Part shown: piece after piece, positions 7,602 to 17,157 of the stretch
Layout of the letters: the number at the start of each line of letters is the position of its first letter
How positions within the stretch are numbered: position 1 is the first letter of the stretch
Source: Streptomyces coffeae
GTDB lineage: Bacteria > Actinomycetota > Actinomycetes > Streptomycetales > Streptomycetaceae
NCBI RefSeq assembly: GCF_016741875.1
Contig: NZ_JAERRF010000043.1
Span: 1 to 55,593 of the forward strand
DNA length: 55,593 nt
Direction of reading: 5' to 3'
The notes under the pieces: model-generated
What the model was told of the DNA's origin: nothing
Seen by the model: only the letters and a program-made list of their open reading frames with translations
Database searches by the model: none
Made by a program: the position numbers and the translations under genes

Positions 7602-9841
7602 TTGGCGCCCGCGGCGGAGCCGCTGTCGGCCCCCGCGTCCTTCGCCTCGTCCTTGTCGTCTTCGCCCTCGATGACCGGGTGCAGCGAGAGCTTGCCCCGC
7701 TGGTCGATCTCGGCGATCTCGACCTGGACCTTGGAGCCGACCGCGAGCACGTCCTCGACATTCTCCACGCGCTTGCCACCGGCCAGCTTGCGGATCTGCG
7801 AGATGTGCAGCAGGCCGTCCTTGCCCGGGAGCAAGGAGACGAAGGCACCGAAGGTGGTGGTCTTCACGACCGTGCCCAGGTAGCGCTCGCCGACCTCGGG
7901 CATCGTCGGGTTGGCGATGCCGTTGATGGTGGCGCGGGCGGCCTCGGCGGCCGGGCCGTCGGCGGCACCGATGTAGATGGTGCCGTCGTCCTCGATGGTG
8001 ATCTCGGCGCCGGTGTCCTCCTGGATCTGGTTGATCATCTTGCCCTTGGGGCCGATGACCTCACCGATCTTGTCCACGGGGATCTTCACGGTGATGATCC
8101 GCGGGGCGTTGGGGGACATCTCGTCCGGCGTGTCGATGGCCTCCATCATCACGTCGAGGATGTGCAGCCGGGCGTCGCGGGCCTGCTTGAGGGCCGCGGC
8201 CAGGACGGAGGCCGGGATGCCGTCCAGCTTGGTGTCCAGCTGGAGGGCGGTCACGAACTGCTTGGTACCGGCGACCTTGAAGTCCATGTCACCGAAGGCG
8301 TCCTCCGCACCGAGGATGTCGGTGAGGGTGACGTAGTGGGTCTCGCCGTCGATCTCCTGGGAGATCAGACCCATGGCGATGCCCGCGACCGGGGCCTTCA
8401 GCGGCACACCGGCGTTCAGCAGCGACATGGTGGAGGCGCAGACCGAGCCCATGGAGGTCGAGCCGTTGGAGCCGAGCGCCTCGGAGACCTGGCGGATGGC
8501 GTACGGGAACTCCTCGCGCGTCGGCAGCACCGGCAGCAGCGCCCGCTCGGCCAGCGCGCCGTGGCCGATCTCGCGGCGCTTGGGGGAGCCGACGCGGCCG
8601 GTCTCACCGGTGGAGTACGGCGGGAAGTTGTAGTTGTGCATGTAGCGCTTGCGCGTCTCGGGCGAGAGCGTGTCCAGCTGCTGCTCCATGCGGAGCATGT
8701 TCAGCGTGGTGACACCCAGGATCTGGGTCTCGCCGCGCTCGAACAGCGCCGAGCCGTGCACCCGCGGGATCGCCTCGACCTCGGCGGCGAGGGTGCGGAT
8801 GTCCGTGACGCCACGGCCGTCGATGCGCTTCTTCTCCTTGATGACGCGCTCGCGCACCAGGGACTTGGTCAGCGAGCGGTACGCGGCGGAGATCTCCTTC
8901 TCGCGCCCCTCGAACTGCGGCAGCAGCTTCTCGGCGGCCAGACCCTTGACGCGGTCCAGCTCGGCCTCGCGCTCCTGCTTGCCCGCGATGGTCAGCGCCT
9001 GAGCCAGCTCGTCGCGGACGGCGGTGGTGAGGGCCTCCAGGACGTCGTCCTGGAAGTCGAGGAAGATCGGGAACTCACCGGTGGGCTTGGCGGCCTTGGC
9101 GGCGAGGTCCGACTGGGCCTTGCACAAGACCTTGATGAAGGGCTTGGCGGCCTCGAGGCCGGCGGCCACGATCTCCTCGGTCGGCGCCTCGGCGCCGTCC
9201 TTGACCAGCTGGTTGGTCTGCTGGGTGGCCTCGGCCTCGACCATCATGATCGCGACGTCGCCGTCCTCCAGGACGCGGCCGGCGACGACCATGTCGAAGA
9301 CGGCGTCCTCGAGCTCGCTGTGGGTCGGGAAGGCGACCCACTGGCCCTTGATCAGAGCGACGCGGGTGCCGCCGATCGGGCCCGAGAAGGGCAGGCCGGC
9401 GAGCTGGGTGGAGCAGGAAGCGGCGTTGATCGCGACCACGTCGTAGAGGTGGTCGGGGTTGAGCGCCATGATCGTCTCGACGACCTGGATCTCGTTGCGC
9501 AGGCCCTTCTTGAAGGACGGACGCAGCGGGCGGTCGATCAGGCGGCAGGTGAGGATCGCGTCCTCGGACGGGCGGCCCTCACGGCGGAAGAACGAGCCGG
9601 GGATGCGCCCCGCGGCGTACATCCGCTCCTCGACGTCGACCGTCAGCGGGAAGAAGTCGAGCTGGTCCTTGGGGTTCTTCGATGCGGTGGTGGCCGACAG
9701 CACCATGGTGTCGTCGTCCAGGTAGGCCACGGCGGAGCCGGCGGCCTGACGGGCCAGGCGGCCCGTCTCGAAACGGATGGTGCGGGTGCCGAAGGAACCG
9801 TTGTCGATGACGGCCTCGGCGTAGTGGGTCTCGTTCTCCAC
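7598..9841 (-). CDS. pnp: Polynucleotide phosphorylase
   Basis: This encodes a 747-aa 3'-5' exoribonuclease and RNA polymerase that also adds 3' tails in Streptomyces, which lack poly(A) polymerase I of the E. coli type. There are two RNase PH domains (RIPGSFFRREGRPSEDAI and later GSSG-like segments such as NGSTSMGSVCAS), an alpha-helical linker, a KH domain (VIGPKGKMINQIQEDTGA) and a C-terminal S1 domain (GAFVSLLPGKDGLLHISQI). The start is a GTG at 9841 behind AGAGGAG. It lies downstream of rpsO across a long structured spacer and is translationally coupled to the M16 protease. Confidence 0.97.
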   Translation of the reverse strand: MENETHYAEAVIDNGSFGTRTIRFETGRLARQAAGSAVAYLDDDTMVLSATTASKNPKDQLDFFPLTVDVEERMYAAGRIPGSFFRREGRPSEDAILTCRLIDRPLRPSFKKGLRNEIQVVETIMALNPDHLYDVVAINAASCSTQLAGLPFSGPIGGTRVALIKGQWVAFPTHSELEDAVFDMVVAGRVLEDGDVAIMMVEAEATQQTNQLVKDGAEAPTEEIVAAGLEAAKPFIKVLCKAQSDLAAKAAKPTGEFPIFLDFQDDVLEALTTAVRDELAQALTIAGKQEREAELDRVKGLAAEKLLPQFEGREKEISAAYRSLTKSLVRERVIKEKKRIDGRGVTDIRTLAAEVEAIPRVHGSALFERGETQILGVTTLNMLRMEQQLDTLSPETRKRYMHNYNFPPYSTGETGRVGSPKRREIGHGALAERALLPVLPTREEFPYAIRQVSEALGSNGSTSMGSVCASTMSLLNAGVPLKAPVAGIAMGLISQEIDGETHYVTLTDILGAEDAFGDMDFKVAGTKQFVTALQLDTKLDGIPASVLAAALKQARDARLHILDVMMEAIDTPDEMSPNAPRIITVKIPVDKIGEVIGPKGKMINQIQEDTGAEITIEDDGTIYIGAADGPAAEAARATINGIANPTMPEVGERYLGTVVKTTTFGAFVSLLPGKDGLLHISQIRKLAGGKRVENVEDVLAVGSKVQVEIAEIDQRGKLSLHPVIEGEDDKDEAKDAGADSGSAAGAK

Positions 9842-10215
9842 CAGGGAATTCTCCTCTTCTGCGTCCCTCGTCCGTGTGACGGGGGACGGTGGTGGAGCAG
9901 CGCCCCGGGCCTGTGATCCGGCGGCCGGGCCGGTCTTCGATCGAAGCCACCGGAATTGCCAGTTCCGGGAGCCACTACCGAGGACCGGCTCCTGTGGCGC
10001 CGGTACGGCGGGAATGAGGCGCTCCTCCTCGTTCGATATGGCGTTGTTGGGACCAGACTACAAAGCATCGGCCATCATCACGATGGCTGATCTGACTGGC
10101 ATATACGGTGCGTAGCGGACAAAATACGCTGCGCACGGGGGTGTCCCGCCATCGGGCGGCACGTACGGCAAAGGGAGCGGCCCCCAGTCCCGGGAACCGC
10201 TCCCTCCACGGCGTC
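9842..10215 (-). promoter_or_regulatory. rpsO-pnp spacer: structured pnp leader
   Basis: This 374-bp stretch without a gene holds several inverted repeats: 9950-9955 with 9963-9968, a palindrome at 9935-9946 flanked by pairing arms (9930-9953), and the rpsO hairpin at 10172-10205. In characterised Streptomyces the rpsO-pnp intergenic region carries pnp promoters and a hairpin cut by RNase III, so autoregulation of pnp through this leader is likely here. I cannot place the promoters reliably. Confidence 0.5.
10172..10205 (-). terminator. rpsO 3' hairpin (partial terminator)
   Basis: A 9-bp perfect stem (10172-10180 with 10197-10205) begins 11 bp past the rpsO stop codon. It could terminate rpsO transcripts partially and act as the processing site between rpsO and pnp. 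Confidence 0.6.
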
Positions 10216-10503
10216 TTACTTGGCGCCCGCCGCACCACGGCGGATGCCGAGGCGCTCGACCAGCGCACGGAAGCGCGTGATGTCCTTCTTCGCCAGGTAC
10301 TGGAGCAGCCGGCGGCGCTGGCCGACCAGCAGCAGCAGACCCCGGCGCGAGTGGTGGTCGTGCTTGTGGGTCTTGAGGTGCTCGGTCAGGTCGGAGATGC
10401 GACGCGAGAGCAGCGCGACCTGGACCTCGGGGGAACCGGTGTCGCCCTCCTTGGTGGCGAACTCGGCCATGATCTGCTTCTTCGTAGCGGCGTCGAGCGA
10501 CAC
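10216..10503 (-). CDS. rpsO: 30S ribosomal protein S15
   Basis: This encodes a 95-aa primary 16S rRNA-binding protein of the small subunit. The family core is clear: GSPEVQVALLSRRISDLTEHLKTHKHDHHSRRGLLLLVGQRRRLLQYL. The start is a GTG at 10503 behind AAGGAG. It precedes pnp, as in most bacteria. It is the last housekeeping gene before the ESX region. Confidence 0.97.
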   Translation of the reverse strand: MSLDAATKKQIMAEFATKEGDTGSPEVQVALLSRRISDLTEHLKTHKHDHHSRRGLLLLVGQRRRLLQYLAKKDITRFRALVERLGIRRGAAGAK

Positions 10504-10692
10504 GCGGTACTCCTTGGTTTGTCATTTCAGCCGCCGAGTGCCCCTGGTCGGTGTCTCAGGGGAGCTTCCGTGACTCGGGAGGCGGGGTCCGCTGGGCGCT
10601 GTCTCCAGATCCTCTGGGGAGGCTCCGGGGGCGCGTACGCAAACGGCCGTCACACAGCGTACCAGCGTCCCGGCGGGGCCGGGCGCGGGGCC

Positions 10693-10719
10693 GGTCCGGA
10701 CACCTGTGCTGTCCGGACC
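10693..10719 (-). terminator. Terminator of the eccD-kinase operon
   Basis: A perfect 10-bp stem (10693-10702 with 10710-10719) with a 7-nt loop lies 30 bp past the stop codon of the last kinase gene. It marks the end of the leftward run that starts at eccD. Confidence 0.75.
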
Positions 10720-10749
10720 CCGGGCGGGTGGTGGCCGTCTCCCGGACGG

Positions 10750-12804
10750 CTAGAGGACCGGCATCGCGGTGAGCTGACCGACCTGAAGGAGGAACACCCG
10801 GTTGTCGGCTCCCGCCAGCCGCCACGCGCCATCACTGCCCTGACTGTACGGCCAGGCGATCCTTCCCTCACGGGTATCGGCCGCGACGACTCCCCTGCGG
10901 CCGGTGGAGTCCACGACTGCCCACACGCTGCGGCCCTCGGCCACCGGGGGATCGAGCGGATGCACCTCGGGGCCGACGGTCACCGTCCACTCCGCCGCCC
11001 CGGTGTCCGCACGGCGAGCATGCAGATCGGTGTCGTCCACGGCGTACACGACGCCGTCATGCAGGGCCGGAGCGCCCCAGCCGAGATCGCCGGTAGCGGT
11101 GTGCGTCCACTTCCGCTCACCGGTCGCGAGCGTGAGCGCGGTCAGCGCCTTCCCGCCCAGGTAAACGGTGTCGCCATCGACGGCTGGGGCCACGGCGGTG
11201 GTTCCGTGCCTCCTGGGGCCCCATGCCGTTCTCCCGCTCCGGGTGTCGAGGGCGACGGCCTGACCGTCGGAGCCGTGGACGACCAGCCGCCCCTTGGCCG
11301 CGGCACCCGCCGCGGGACGCCCGCCGCGCAGCCTCACCGGCGACGGGACCGTCCACAGTGTGGAGCGCGTCGCGAGTGAGACGGCCCGCAGTCGTCCCCC
11401 GCGGGTGGCGAGGAAGACGGCCTTGTCGTCCACCGCCAGCAGCGTGGCCGCGTCCGCGGGCGCCGCCGCCCAGCGCTCTTTGCCGTCCTCAGCGCTCAGT
11501 GCCCGTACGGCGCCATGGGTGTCGGCAATGAGCACGGTGTCGTCGAAAAGGACAAGCGGCCGTCCGGTCAACCCGGCGACGGCGGAGGTCCAGCGCTTGC
11601 CCCCGTCGCGGACGCCATAGGCGCGCAGCCGACGGCCCGTGGCCGCGACGACGACGAGGTCATGCACGGGGAGCGGAGTGATCTCGTCGTCGGGGTCCGA
11701 GAGGCCCGTGTCCACCGGGCCCCAGAGCGGCGTCGGCGCGCTCCCCTCCTGATGGTGCGCCAGCGGCTTCGCCGCCCATGGCCGTGTCTCCGCCTGTGAG
11801 TCGTCATGGTCCAACAGCCACCACGCGCCCGCCCCGCCCCCGGCCGCGAGCACCGCGCCGCCCGCCGCCAGCCCACCGATCAACCGTCGCCGTGAGGGTC
11901 CTGGCGCCTCGTCACCCGGCAGGGTGGCCATGCGCCTCGCGTCCGCCTCACGTCGCGCGATGTCCTCGGCCAACGGTCCGGTGCGCCACGCCCGGTCCGC
12001 GGCCCGGGGCGGTGCCAATTCCCGGGCGATGGCGTCGAGGGCAGGTCGCTTTCCGGGCTCCTTGTCGAGGCACGGCACGACCAGAGTGCGTATCGCCGGC
12101 GGTACCGCGTCCAGTTCCGGCTCGCCGTGTACCACCTGATACTGCACCGCTGCCACGTGACCGCCCTCGTAGAGCGGCCGTCCTCCCGCCGCATAGGCAA
12201 GGACCACACCGAGCGAGAACACATCGCCCGCGGGGCCCGTCCGTTGGCCGAGGACCTGCTCGGGCGCGGCGTAGCCCGGGGTGGCGAGCGACTCCCCGGT
12301 GGTGGTCAGTGTCAGCCCGTACTCGGGCCGGGCGATGCCGAAGTCGATGATCCGGGGTCCGCGGGACGTCAGCACGATGTTGGACGGCTTGAGGTCGCGG
12401 TGCACGAGTCCGGCGCCGTGGATGTCCATGAGCGTGCGCACCAGCGCGGCTCCTACGGCCCGCGCGGTCGGCTCGTCCAGTGGGCCGTACCGCTCGACGG
12501 CCTGGTCGAGGGTGGGACCGGCCAGGAACTCCGTGGCGATCCACGGCCGTCCGCCCACCATCTGCGCGGCCAGCACCCGCGCCACGCCGTCGCTCCGCAC
12601 CGCCTGGGCCGCCTGCGCCTCGCGCAGGAAGCGCCGGGCCATCTCCGGCTCGTGGGCTATCTCTGACCGCAGCACCTTCACCGCCGCGAGCTGTCCCCGC
12701 ACGTCCCGGCCCAGGTAGACCTGTCCCATGCCGCCCGCCCCGAGCACGCCGGTGAGGCGGTAGGGGCCGAGGCGCAGCGGATCACCGGTGCCGAGGGGGT
12801 TCAT
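10750..12804 (-). CDS. AfsK-like Ser/Thr protein kinase with PQQ-type beta-propeller (1)
   Basis: This encodes a 684-aa membrane kinase. Residues 15-270 are a complete Hanks-type kinase: glycine loop GAGGMGQVY (22-30), ATP lysine K43, HRDLKPSN (catalytic D137, N142), metal-binding D154 in DFG, and an APEQ motif. One hydrophobic helix follows at about 308-330, preceded by SRRRLIGG near 304. Residues from about 350 form a beta-propeller with repeated GG/GKRW-type blade motifs (DGGKRWTSA, DGKERWAAA, TGERKWTHT), as in the C-terminal half of AfsK. The kinase should be cytoplasmic and the propeller extracytoplasmic. ATG at 12804 follows AGGAG. It is the last of four related genes after eccD. The ligand and targets are unknown. 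Confidence 0.88.
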   Translation of the reverse strand: MNPLGTGDPLRLGPYRLTGVLGAGGMGQVYLGRDVRGQLAAVKVLRSEIAHEPEMARRFLREAQAAQAVRSDGVARVLAAQMVGGRPWIATEFLAGPTLDQAVERYGPLDEPTARAVGAALVRTLMDIHGAGLVHRDLKPSNIVLTSRGPRIIDFGIARPEYGLTLTTTGESLATPGYAAPEQVLGQRTGPAGDVFSLGVVLAYAAGGRPLYEGGHVAAVQYQVVHGEPELDAVPPAIRTLVVPCLDKEPGKRPALDAIARELAPPRAADRAWRTGPLAEDIARREADARRMATLPGDEAPGPSRRRLIGGLAAGGAVLAAGGGAGAWWLLDHDDSQAETRPWAAKPLAHHQEGSAPTPLWGPVDTGLSDPDDEITPLPVHDLVVVAATGRRLRAYGVRDGGKRWTSAVAGLTGRPLVLFDDTVLIADTHGAVRALSAEDGKERWAAAPADAATLLAVDDKAVFLATRGGRLRAVSLATRSTLWTVPSPVRLRGGRPAAGAAAKGRLVVHGSDGQAVALDTRSGRTAWGPRRHGTTAVAPAVDGDTVYLGGKALTALTLATGERKWTHTATGDLGWGAPALHDGVVYAVDDTDLHARRADTGAAEWTVTVGPEVHPLDPPVAEGRSVWAVVDSTGRRGVVAADTREGRIAWPYSQGSDGAWRLAGADNRVFLLQVGQLTAMPVL

Positions 12805-12843
12805 GGGTGAGGCTCCTGGAGGTCGGGATCGGGTACGAACCGG

Positions 12844-15021
12844 TCAGGGCAGCGGGAGGGCGCATACGGCGTCACCGCGGCCGATGATCAGCCGCTTGGC
12901 CGCGGGGTGCGTCATGATCCTCGGAAAAGCTCCGCCCCGATCGGCAAGGGGGCTCTGGAACGTCCACACCACCCGGTGAGTGCGGCGGTCGACCGCGGCG
13001 GCCCACTGACTGTCGTTGTCCGGCGAGACGTAGACATAGGCGTCGTCCGCGGCGGGGATGGCGGCGAAGGCGAGCACCGGGCCGTCACCCTTCTTCAGGT
13101 CCCACTTCAGGCGCCCGCTGGCAGCATCGAGCGCGACGAGACCGCGCTCACGCTCCGCGGAGTAGACCACACCGCCCTGGACGACGGGAGGTCCATAGCG
13201 CTGGACGCCGGGTTTGTTGTCCCTCGTTCCGAGGTCCCGCCCCGCGCCGAAGGACCACGCGCGTTTGCCGTCGGAGAGCCGCAATGCCATCAGCTCCCAG
13301 GTGCCGAGGAACAGGAGCCCCGCAGAGAAGGTGTGCCGGGCCCCCACGGACAGACCGCCCGTCAGCTTCTCGGGCACCTTGGCCGTCCAGCGGGGGGCAC
13401 CGTTGCGAACGTCGATCAGGGTCACCTGCTCGCCTTGTGTCCGGATGAGTCCCGTCGTCTCCACCGGAGTGGCCACGATCTCGTCGTCCCCCGGCGTGGC
13501 GATCCGACGGCGCCACATCTCCTGCCCCGTACCGGGGTCGACGGCCGCCCGCACCCAGCCTCTGCGCGCCTTCCCCTCCACGATCAGCGCGGAATCGGTG
13601 GCCGCGAGGAACCTGGCGTCGTCCGCGGCGATTCCGCGCAGTGTGGCGAGGGGGGAGCGCACGGTGCCCGTGGCGAAGTCGACAGGGACGATGCGGAGCG
13701 TGGAGGCGCCAGGGTCCAGGGCGAACAGCCGGTGTCCGTCGGAGACCACGGTCGACTCGGTCGAGTCGGTCACCAGCTCATCGTTCACGCCGCGTTGCTT
13801 GCCGGTCCGCGCGTCGAAGCAGCGCAGCCCGGACTCGGAGACCATGGCAAGCCCGCCGCCCACCCGCAGCAGCCGGGCATCCCCGATGATGGCGCCCCCG
13901 GTTGTCTTCCACGCCAGGCGCGGCGCTCCCGTGTGGTGCGAGCCCGCGCCGCCGTGATGCGGGGAGCCGGTGGCCTTCTCCCCGCCGCCGTCGCGCAGCA
14001 GGCCCCAGGCGGCGGCGCCCCCTGCGACGAGCAGACCGCCTCCGGCGGCGAGCAGCCTCCGCCGGGCGGGGCGGGACGTCCTCGACACATCCGACACAGT
14101 GGACATGTCCTCGGTTGACGGGGCGGGCAGGCGGGAAGGCCGCACCTCCCACACGGCCGCGCCGCGCCGGGCGATATCCGCGAGCACGGCATCCGGCAGG
14201 TGATCCACCACGTCGCCGGTGCCCTCCCGCAGCTGGGACCCCAGCTCCGCCATGTCAGGCCGCTGTGCGGGGTCCTTGGCCAGGCACCGCTCCAGCACGG
14301 GGCGCAGCCCATCGGGAACCGCGGACAGCTCGGGCTCGGCATAGCGCACCCGATAGAGCAGGTCCGCGGGCTGCCCCGTCCCGAACGGCGGCCGTCCGGT
14401 CGCGGCGAACACGAGCACCCCCGCCAGGGCGAACACCTCACCGGCGGCGGTGTGTTCGCCGCCCGTCGCCTGCTCCGGAGACATATAGGCGGGCGTTCCG
14501 GCGGCCGCGCCCGTCCGGGTCAGCCGGTCGTCACCCGCCGCCCGTGCGATGCCGAAGTCGATGACCTTGGGACCGGTCGCGGTCAGCAGGATGTTGGACG
14601 GTTTGAGATCACGGTGCACCACATCCGACCGGTGGAGTTGTCCCAGCGCGTCGCACAGGGCGGCTCCGATCGCCCGTACCGCGGGCTCGGGCAGGGTGCC
14701 GCACAGGGCCACCGCGTCGTCGAGTGGCGGACCGATGACGTAGGCGGTGGCGAGCCACGGTGTGTCCGCCAGCGGATCGGCGTCCACGACCTGCGCGCCG
14801 TACTGGCCACCGATCACGCGCGCGGCGTCGGTCTCCAGCCGGAAGCGGGTACGGAACTCCGGCTGCGAGGCGAACCGGTGGTGCACCGTCTTGAGCGCCA
14901 CCGTGCGCCCGCCCGGTGAGCGAGCCAGGTACACGGTGCCCATTCCGCCGCTGCCGAGGCGGGCGACGAGCTCGAAGGGCCCGATACGCGGGGGGTCGTC
15001 ATGGGTGAGGGGATGAGGCAT
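12844..15021 (-). CDS. AfsK-like Ser/Thr protein kinase with PQQ-type beta-propeller (2)
   Basis: This encodes a 725-aa membrane kinase with every catalytic element: glycine loop GSGGMGTVY (23-31), K44 in VALK, HRDLKPSN (D138, N143), D155 in DFG, and a MSPEQ motif. A Ser/Thr-rich linker leads to one membrane helix at about 320-340, preceded by ARRRLLAAGG. The remainder is a PQQ-like propeller (GTGQEMWRRR, NGAPRWTAK, SGRLKWDLK). The ATG at 15021 lies 5 bp after the previous stop codon, so the ribosome-binding site (GGA) lies inside the upstream gene and the two are co-translated. Active kinase is likely. Targets may be ESX parts or the adjoining pseudokinases; that is inference. Confidence 0.88.
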   Translation of the reverse strand: MPHPLTHDDPPRIGPFELVARLGSGGMGTVYLARSPGGRTVALKTVHHRFASQPEFRTRFRLETDAARVIGGQYGAQVVDADPLADTPWLATAYVIGPPLDDAVALCGTLPEPAVRAIGAALCDALGQLHRSDVVHRDLKPSNILLTATGPKVIDFGIARAAGDDRLTRTGAAAGTPAYMSPEQATGGEHTAAGEVFALAGVLVFAATGRPPFGTGQPADLLYRVRYAEPELSAVPDGLRPVLERCLAKDPAQRPDMAELGSQLREGTGDVVDHLPDAVLADIARRGAAVWEVRPSRLPAPSTEDMSTVSDVSRTSRPARRRLLAAGGGLLVAGGAAAWGLLRDGGGEKATGSPHHGGAGSHHTGAPRLAWKTTGGAIIGDARLLRVGGGLAMVSESGLRCFDARTGKQRGVNDELVTDSTESTVVSDGHRLFALDPGASTLRIVPVDFATGTVRSPLATLRGIAADDARFLAATDSALIVEGKARRGWVRAAVDPGTGQEMWRRRIATPGDDEIVATPVETTGLIRTQGEQVTLIDVRNGAPRWTAKVPEKLTGGLSVGARHTFSAGLLFLGTWELMALRLSDGKRAWSFGAGRDLGTRDNKPGVQRYGPPVVQGGVVYSAERERGLVALDAASGRLKWDLKKGDGPVLAFAAIPAADDAYVYVSPDNDSQWAAAVDRRTHRVVWTFQSPLADRGGAFPRIMTHPAAKRLIIGRGDAVCALPLP

Positions 15022-15026
15022 CGATA

Positions 15027-17147
15027 TCAGTCCACGGGCAGGGCGTAGAGGGTCGCGCCGTTCACCACGACGGCCATTCCTGGTGCGCTGGTCAGGTATC
15101 CGCTGAACCCACCGGCCCGCTGACCGGTGCCCGCGGGCGCGAAGCGCCAGCGCGGTGAGCCGTCGGCCGCGTCGAACGCCGCGACCTCCGCGTCGTTCTG
15201 CTGGAACACGGTGCGCCCCGCATGGCTCAGTACGGTCTCGGCGTAGCTCGTGGCGTTGGGCGTGACGGCGGGGTCGTGCCGCCAGCGTTGCTCACCACGG
15301 CGGGTGTCGATCGCATAGGTGACGTTGTGCTCGTCGGTGGCGAAGAGGGTCCGGCCGTGGACCGCGGGGGACGTGTAGAGGTAACCCCCAGCGGTGAACC
15401 GCCAGCGCCGCTCGCCGCTGGAGAGGTCGTGCGCCTGCACGGTTTTCCGGTCGTAGGAGATCAAGAGGTCGCCGGGTGCCGTCCCCCTGATGTCCTCGGC
15501 GTCGGCGCTCACGCCGTGGTAGCTGCGCTTCCACAGCTTCCGGCCGCTCCGTGCGTCCAGCGCGAGGTAGGACCACGGCTTCTCGGACAGCGTGCCCAGC
15601 GTGCCCGGGACGAGCACGGCGCCCCGCCAGGCCACGCCCTGGTCCGAGAACTCGGTTCCACCCACCGACGGGACGGAAGCACGCCACAGTTCCCGGCGCC
15701 GCGCGACGTCATAGGCGACGAGCCTCTGCCCCGGATCCTTTCCGTTCTCGACGCTCCCGGCCAGAAACCAGAGCGTGTGCCCGTCAGCCGCCCATACCGA
15801 GATGAAGAGTGGGTGGGCGGAGCCGTCGTATCGCCGCTCGGTCCAGACGACCTTCCCTGTGCGGACGGAGACCGCCGAGAACTCGGTGCCCGAGGGCTTC
15901 AGGAAGAGTCCGCCGCTCAGCAGGGTGAGGCTGCCGCTCGGCCACAGGTCGTTGCGGCTCCACAGGTGCTTGCCGTCCCGGAGGCGCACCGCCGACAGCG
16001 ACTCCTCGCCCATGAGGAGAGCGACGCTCCCGCGCCAGATCAGCGGCGGGTGATTCGGGGCCTGGTCGACCGTCAGCCGCCACAGCGGAGCGGGGGCGGT
16101 TCCGCGGACCTGGGGAACCGGCCGGCTCCGACGTGGTTCACCTGTGAGCGCTCTGCCAACGCCCGCCCCGGCCGCGCCCAGGGCGAGTCCGGCCGCGCCG
16201 GACAGCGCGCCGAGCGTGACGGCGCGCCGGGACGGCCGCGGCCGGCTTCCGGCCGGCTCCGGGGCGGCCGGCGGCGCGAGCGGCGCCGTCACCGGGTGGC
16301 GCGCCGCCTGTGCGGCCAAGGCCGCCCGAAGGACATCCGGCAGCGCCGTGCCCCCGGTGGTGAACGCACGGGCCAGGGTGCCCGGTTCCGGCCGCTCAGC
16401 GGGGTCCGGGGACAGACAGGCGGCGATTGGTGCACGCAGCCCGGCCGGCAGGTCGTCGGGGTCGGCGTCGACGCGGCCCGTCGCCGCGTAGACCAGCACG
16501 GCACCGAGCGCGTAGAGGTCGTCGTGAGGTCTCAGCGGTTGGCCCGCAGGTCGCTCGGGCGGCAGGGTGGACGGGACGGCATCGTGAGGCACCCCGACGC
16601 GGCGTCCGGCGTCCGGTGAGGCCGCGCGGGCCAGCCCGTAACCCGTCAGCCGTGGACCATCGGGTGTCAGGAGGACGGATCCCGGCGATATCCCCGCGTG
16701 GACCAGCCCGTTGGCGTGTGCGGCCGCGAGGCTCTCGGCGAGTGCCGCCCCCACGGCACGAACGGTGGGCTCCGGGAGCGGGCCGCCGTGCGCGGCGAGT
16801 GCGGCGGGCAGCGGCAGCGCGGGGACGCAGTCGTGGGCGATCCAGGGGAGGTCTGCTCCGGCCGGGGCGACGTCGAGGACAGGAGCCACCCAACGTCCTC
16901 TCAGCCGACGGGAGTTCTCGGCCTCGGCCCGAAAGCGGACCGCGTACCCGGTGTCCTCGGCGAGCGACGCGTGTGGGAACGTCAGGATCACCACACGGCC
17001 GGTCCGGTCGTCGCGCGCGAGGCAGCGCGGGGCGTCCTCGGCGTGGCCCGGCACGTCCAGGGTGTCGAGGACACGGTACGGGCCGAGCCGCGAGGGTCCG
17101 TCCTGGTCGGACCGCTCCGTCCGCAGGTCCGGATTCGGGGGTGTCAT
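15027..17147 (-). CDS. Pseudokinase-beta-propeller membrane protein (3)
   Basis: This encodes a 706-aa protein with the same layout as its neighbours, but the kinase fold has lost its catalytic residues. The glycine loop is gone (DVPGHAEDAPR), the ATP lysine position reads VVIL55, HRDLKPSN has become HAGISPGSV (150-158) and DFG has become GYG (169-171). A helix preceded by SRRAVTLGALSG (near 304) spans the membrane and the PQQ-like propeller fills the C-terminus (SGRKLWKRS, SGERRWRFT, DGSPRWRFA). The ATG at 17147 has GGAAGGACG upstream, and an earlier in-frame start would overlap the preceding gene by 440 bp. The frame is intact and codon use normal, so this is a conserved pseudokinase, not a decayed gene. 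Confidence 0.85.
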   Translation of the reverse strand: MTPPNPDLRTERSDQDGPSRLGPYRVLDTLDVPGHAEDAPRCLARDDRTGRVVILTFPHASLAEDTGYAVRFRAEAENSRRLRGRWVAPVLDVAPAGADLPWIAHDCVPALPLPAALAAHGGPLPEPTVRAVGAALAESLAAAHANGLVHAGISPGSVLLTPDGPRLTGYGLARAASPDAGRRVGVPHDAVPSTLPPERPAGQPLRPHDDLYALGAVLVYAATGRVDADPDDLPAGLRAPIAACLSPDPAERPEPGTLARAFTTGGTALPDVLRAALAAQAARHPVTAPLAPPAAPEPAGSRPRPSRRAVTLGALSGAAGLALGAAGAGVGRALTGEPRRSRPVPQVRGTAPAPLWRLTVDQAPNHPPLIWRGSVALLMGEESLSAVRLRDGKHLWSRNDLWPSGSLTLLSGGLFLKPSGTEFSAVSVRTGKVVWTERRYDGSAHPLFISVWAADGHTLWFLAGSVENGKDPGQRLVAYDVARRRELWRASVPSVGGTEFSDQGVAWRGAVLVPGTLGTLSEKPWSYLALDARSGRKLWKRSYHGVSADAEDIRGTAPGDLLISYDRKTVQAHDLSSGERRWRFTAGGYLYTSPAVHGRTLFATDEHNVTYAIDTRRGEQRWRHDPAVTPNATSYAETVLSHAGRTVFQQNDAEVAAFDAADGSPRWRFAPAGTGQRAGGFSGYLTSAPGMAVVVNGATLYALPVD

Positions 17148-17157
17148 GCGTCCTTCC

